Below are positions 63,831-64,000 of a DNA stretch of 64,000 nucleotides, in pieces. Positions within the stretch are counted from its first letter, which is position 1. Each line of letters opens with the position of its first letter. A model generated the notes under the pieces. It saw only the letters and a list, made by a program, of their open reading frames with translations, did no database searches and was not told the DNA's origin. The DNA comes from Holophagales bacterium (GTDB lineage: Bacteria > Acidobacteriota > Thermoanaerobaculia > Multivoradales > Multivoraceae): the NCBI GenBank assembly GCA_009845425.1, contig VXZQ01000006.1:62001-126000 (forward strand), given 5' to 3'. A program made the position numbers and the translations under genes.

Positions 63831-64000
63831 CCCGTTTCTCGTTGGTCCGCGCGTACTCGAGGATGTTGAGCAGGCCGTAGTTGCCCTCGTGGCAGGCGTA
63901 CTCGAAAATCGCCTGGTTCGACCGCTTCATTTCTACCCGTGCGCTCCAGCGGCGCTCAAAGGACTCCGGGTCGTCGATCGTGTACTCGTAGAGGAGGGTG
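63808..64000 (-). CDS. C-terminal end of a 'PDFSGNYD/PDLSGIW'-family secreted protein (cut by window edge)
   Basis: The minus-strand frame enters at 64000 and stops at TGA 63808-63810, giving 64 residues. It reads LLYEYTIDDPESFERRW, a strand with ARVEMKRSNQ, then IFEYACHEGNYGLLNILEYAR. The YACHEGNY box and the preceding layout match the C-termini of the two proteins at 22319-24444, so this is a third, more distant member of the same family. The N-terminus lies outside the window. It converges on and overlaps the VapC gene by 23 nt. Confidence 0.8.
   Translation of the reverse strand, partial: TLLYEYTIDDPESFERRWSARVEMKRSNQAIFEYACHEGNYGLLNILEYARTNEKRASQAPPE

Overview
This is a GC-rich bacterial chromosome segment (roughly two-thirds G+C by eye) with dense, often 4-nt-overlapping genes and many GTG/TTG starts. 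I see no rRNA, tRNA, CRISPR array, insertion sequence or phage gene. Secreted carboxypeptidase-regulatory-like repeat proteins, the secreted 'PDFSGNYD' family, DUF3604 proteins, sulfatases and fused class III CoA-transferases together suggest an Acidobacteriota-like organism. That assignment is inference from gene content only.

Layout. 1-13567 is a minus-strand run: a beta-lactamase-fold serine hydrolase, a double-domain CoA-transferase, an alpha/beta hydrolase, an amidase, and three tandem paralogous repeat proteins, the last cut by the left edge. 13615-16306 (plus) holds a stand-alone 5'-3' exonuclease and a methylenetetrahydrofolate reductase with a complete eukaryote-style C-terminal regulatory domain. 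16258-19282 (minus) holds an SDR oxidoreductase, a Fic protein and a TlpA-like thioredoxin lipoprotein. 19343-22322 (plus) holds a second double CoA-transferase and a glyoxalase-fold protein. 22319-28107 (minus) holds two tandem 'PDFSGNYD' paralogs and two tandem DUF3604 paralogs.

28144-34050 is the histidine utilisation locus: hutF-hutU-hutH on minus and hutI divergent on plus, taking histidine to formylglutamate; hutG is not in the window. 33933-39487 (minus) is a two-gene unit of a membrane-anchored sulfatase-superfamily enzyme and a GT-C glycosyltransferase-like protein that share the same C-terminal double module. ispG and a lipoprotein follow (plus). Then come a sulfatase with an HD hydrolase (minus), a rhomboid-fold protein without catalytic residues (plus), a NatA/NatB-type ABC exporter with one permease fused to a CPBP protease (minus), a phosphotransferase (minus), and a dead trypsin-fold/helical-repeat protein (plus).

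52627-60940 centres on thiamine diphosphate. thiC (minus) lies behind a TPP riboswitch, and the divergent plus-strand operon encodes the ThDP-dependent pyruvate dehydrogenase E1, then E2, a lipoyl-fused E3 and an S4 protein. A family 5 solute-binding lipoprotein, a perfect 32-bp inverted repeat with a 113-bp loop, an AbrB/VapC toxin-antitoxin pair and the C-terminus of another secreted-family gene close the window.

A window-wide regulatory pattern stands out: about half of the first genes of transcription units have a TANNNT hexamer 7-10 nt before the start codon and no Shine-Dalgarno sequence. This is what leaderless transcripts look like.
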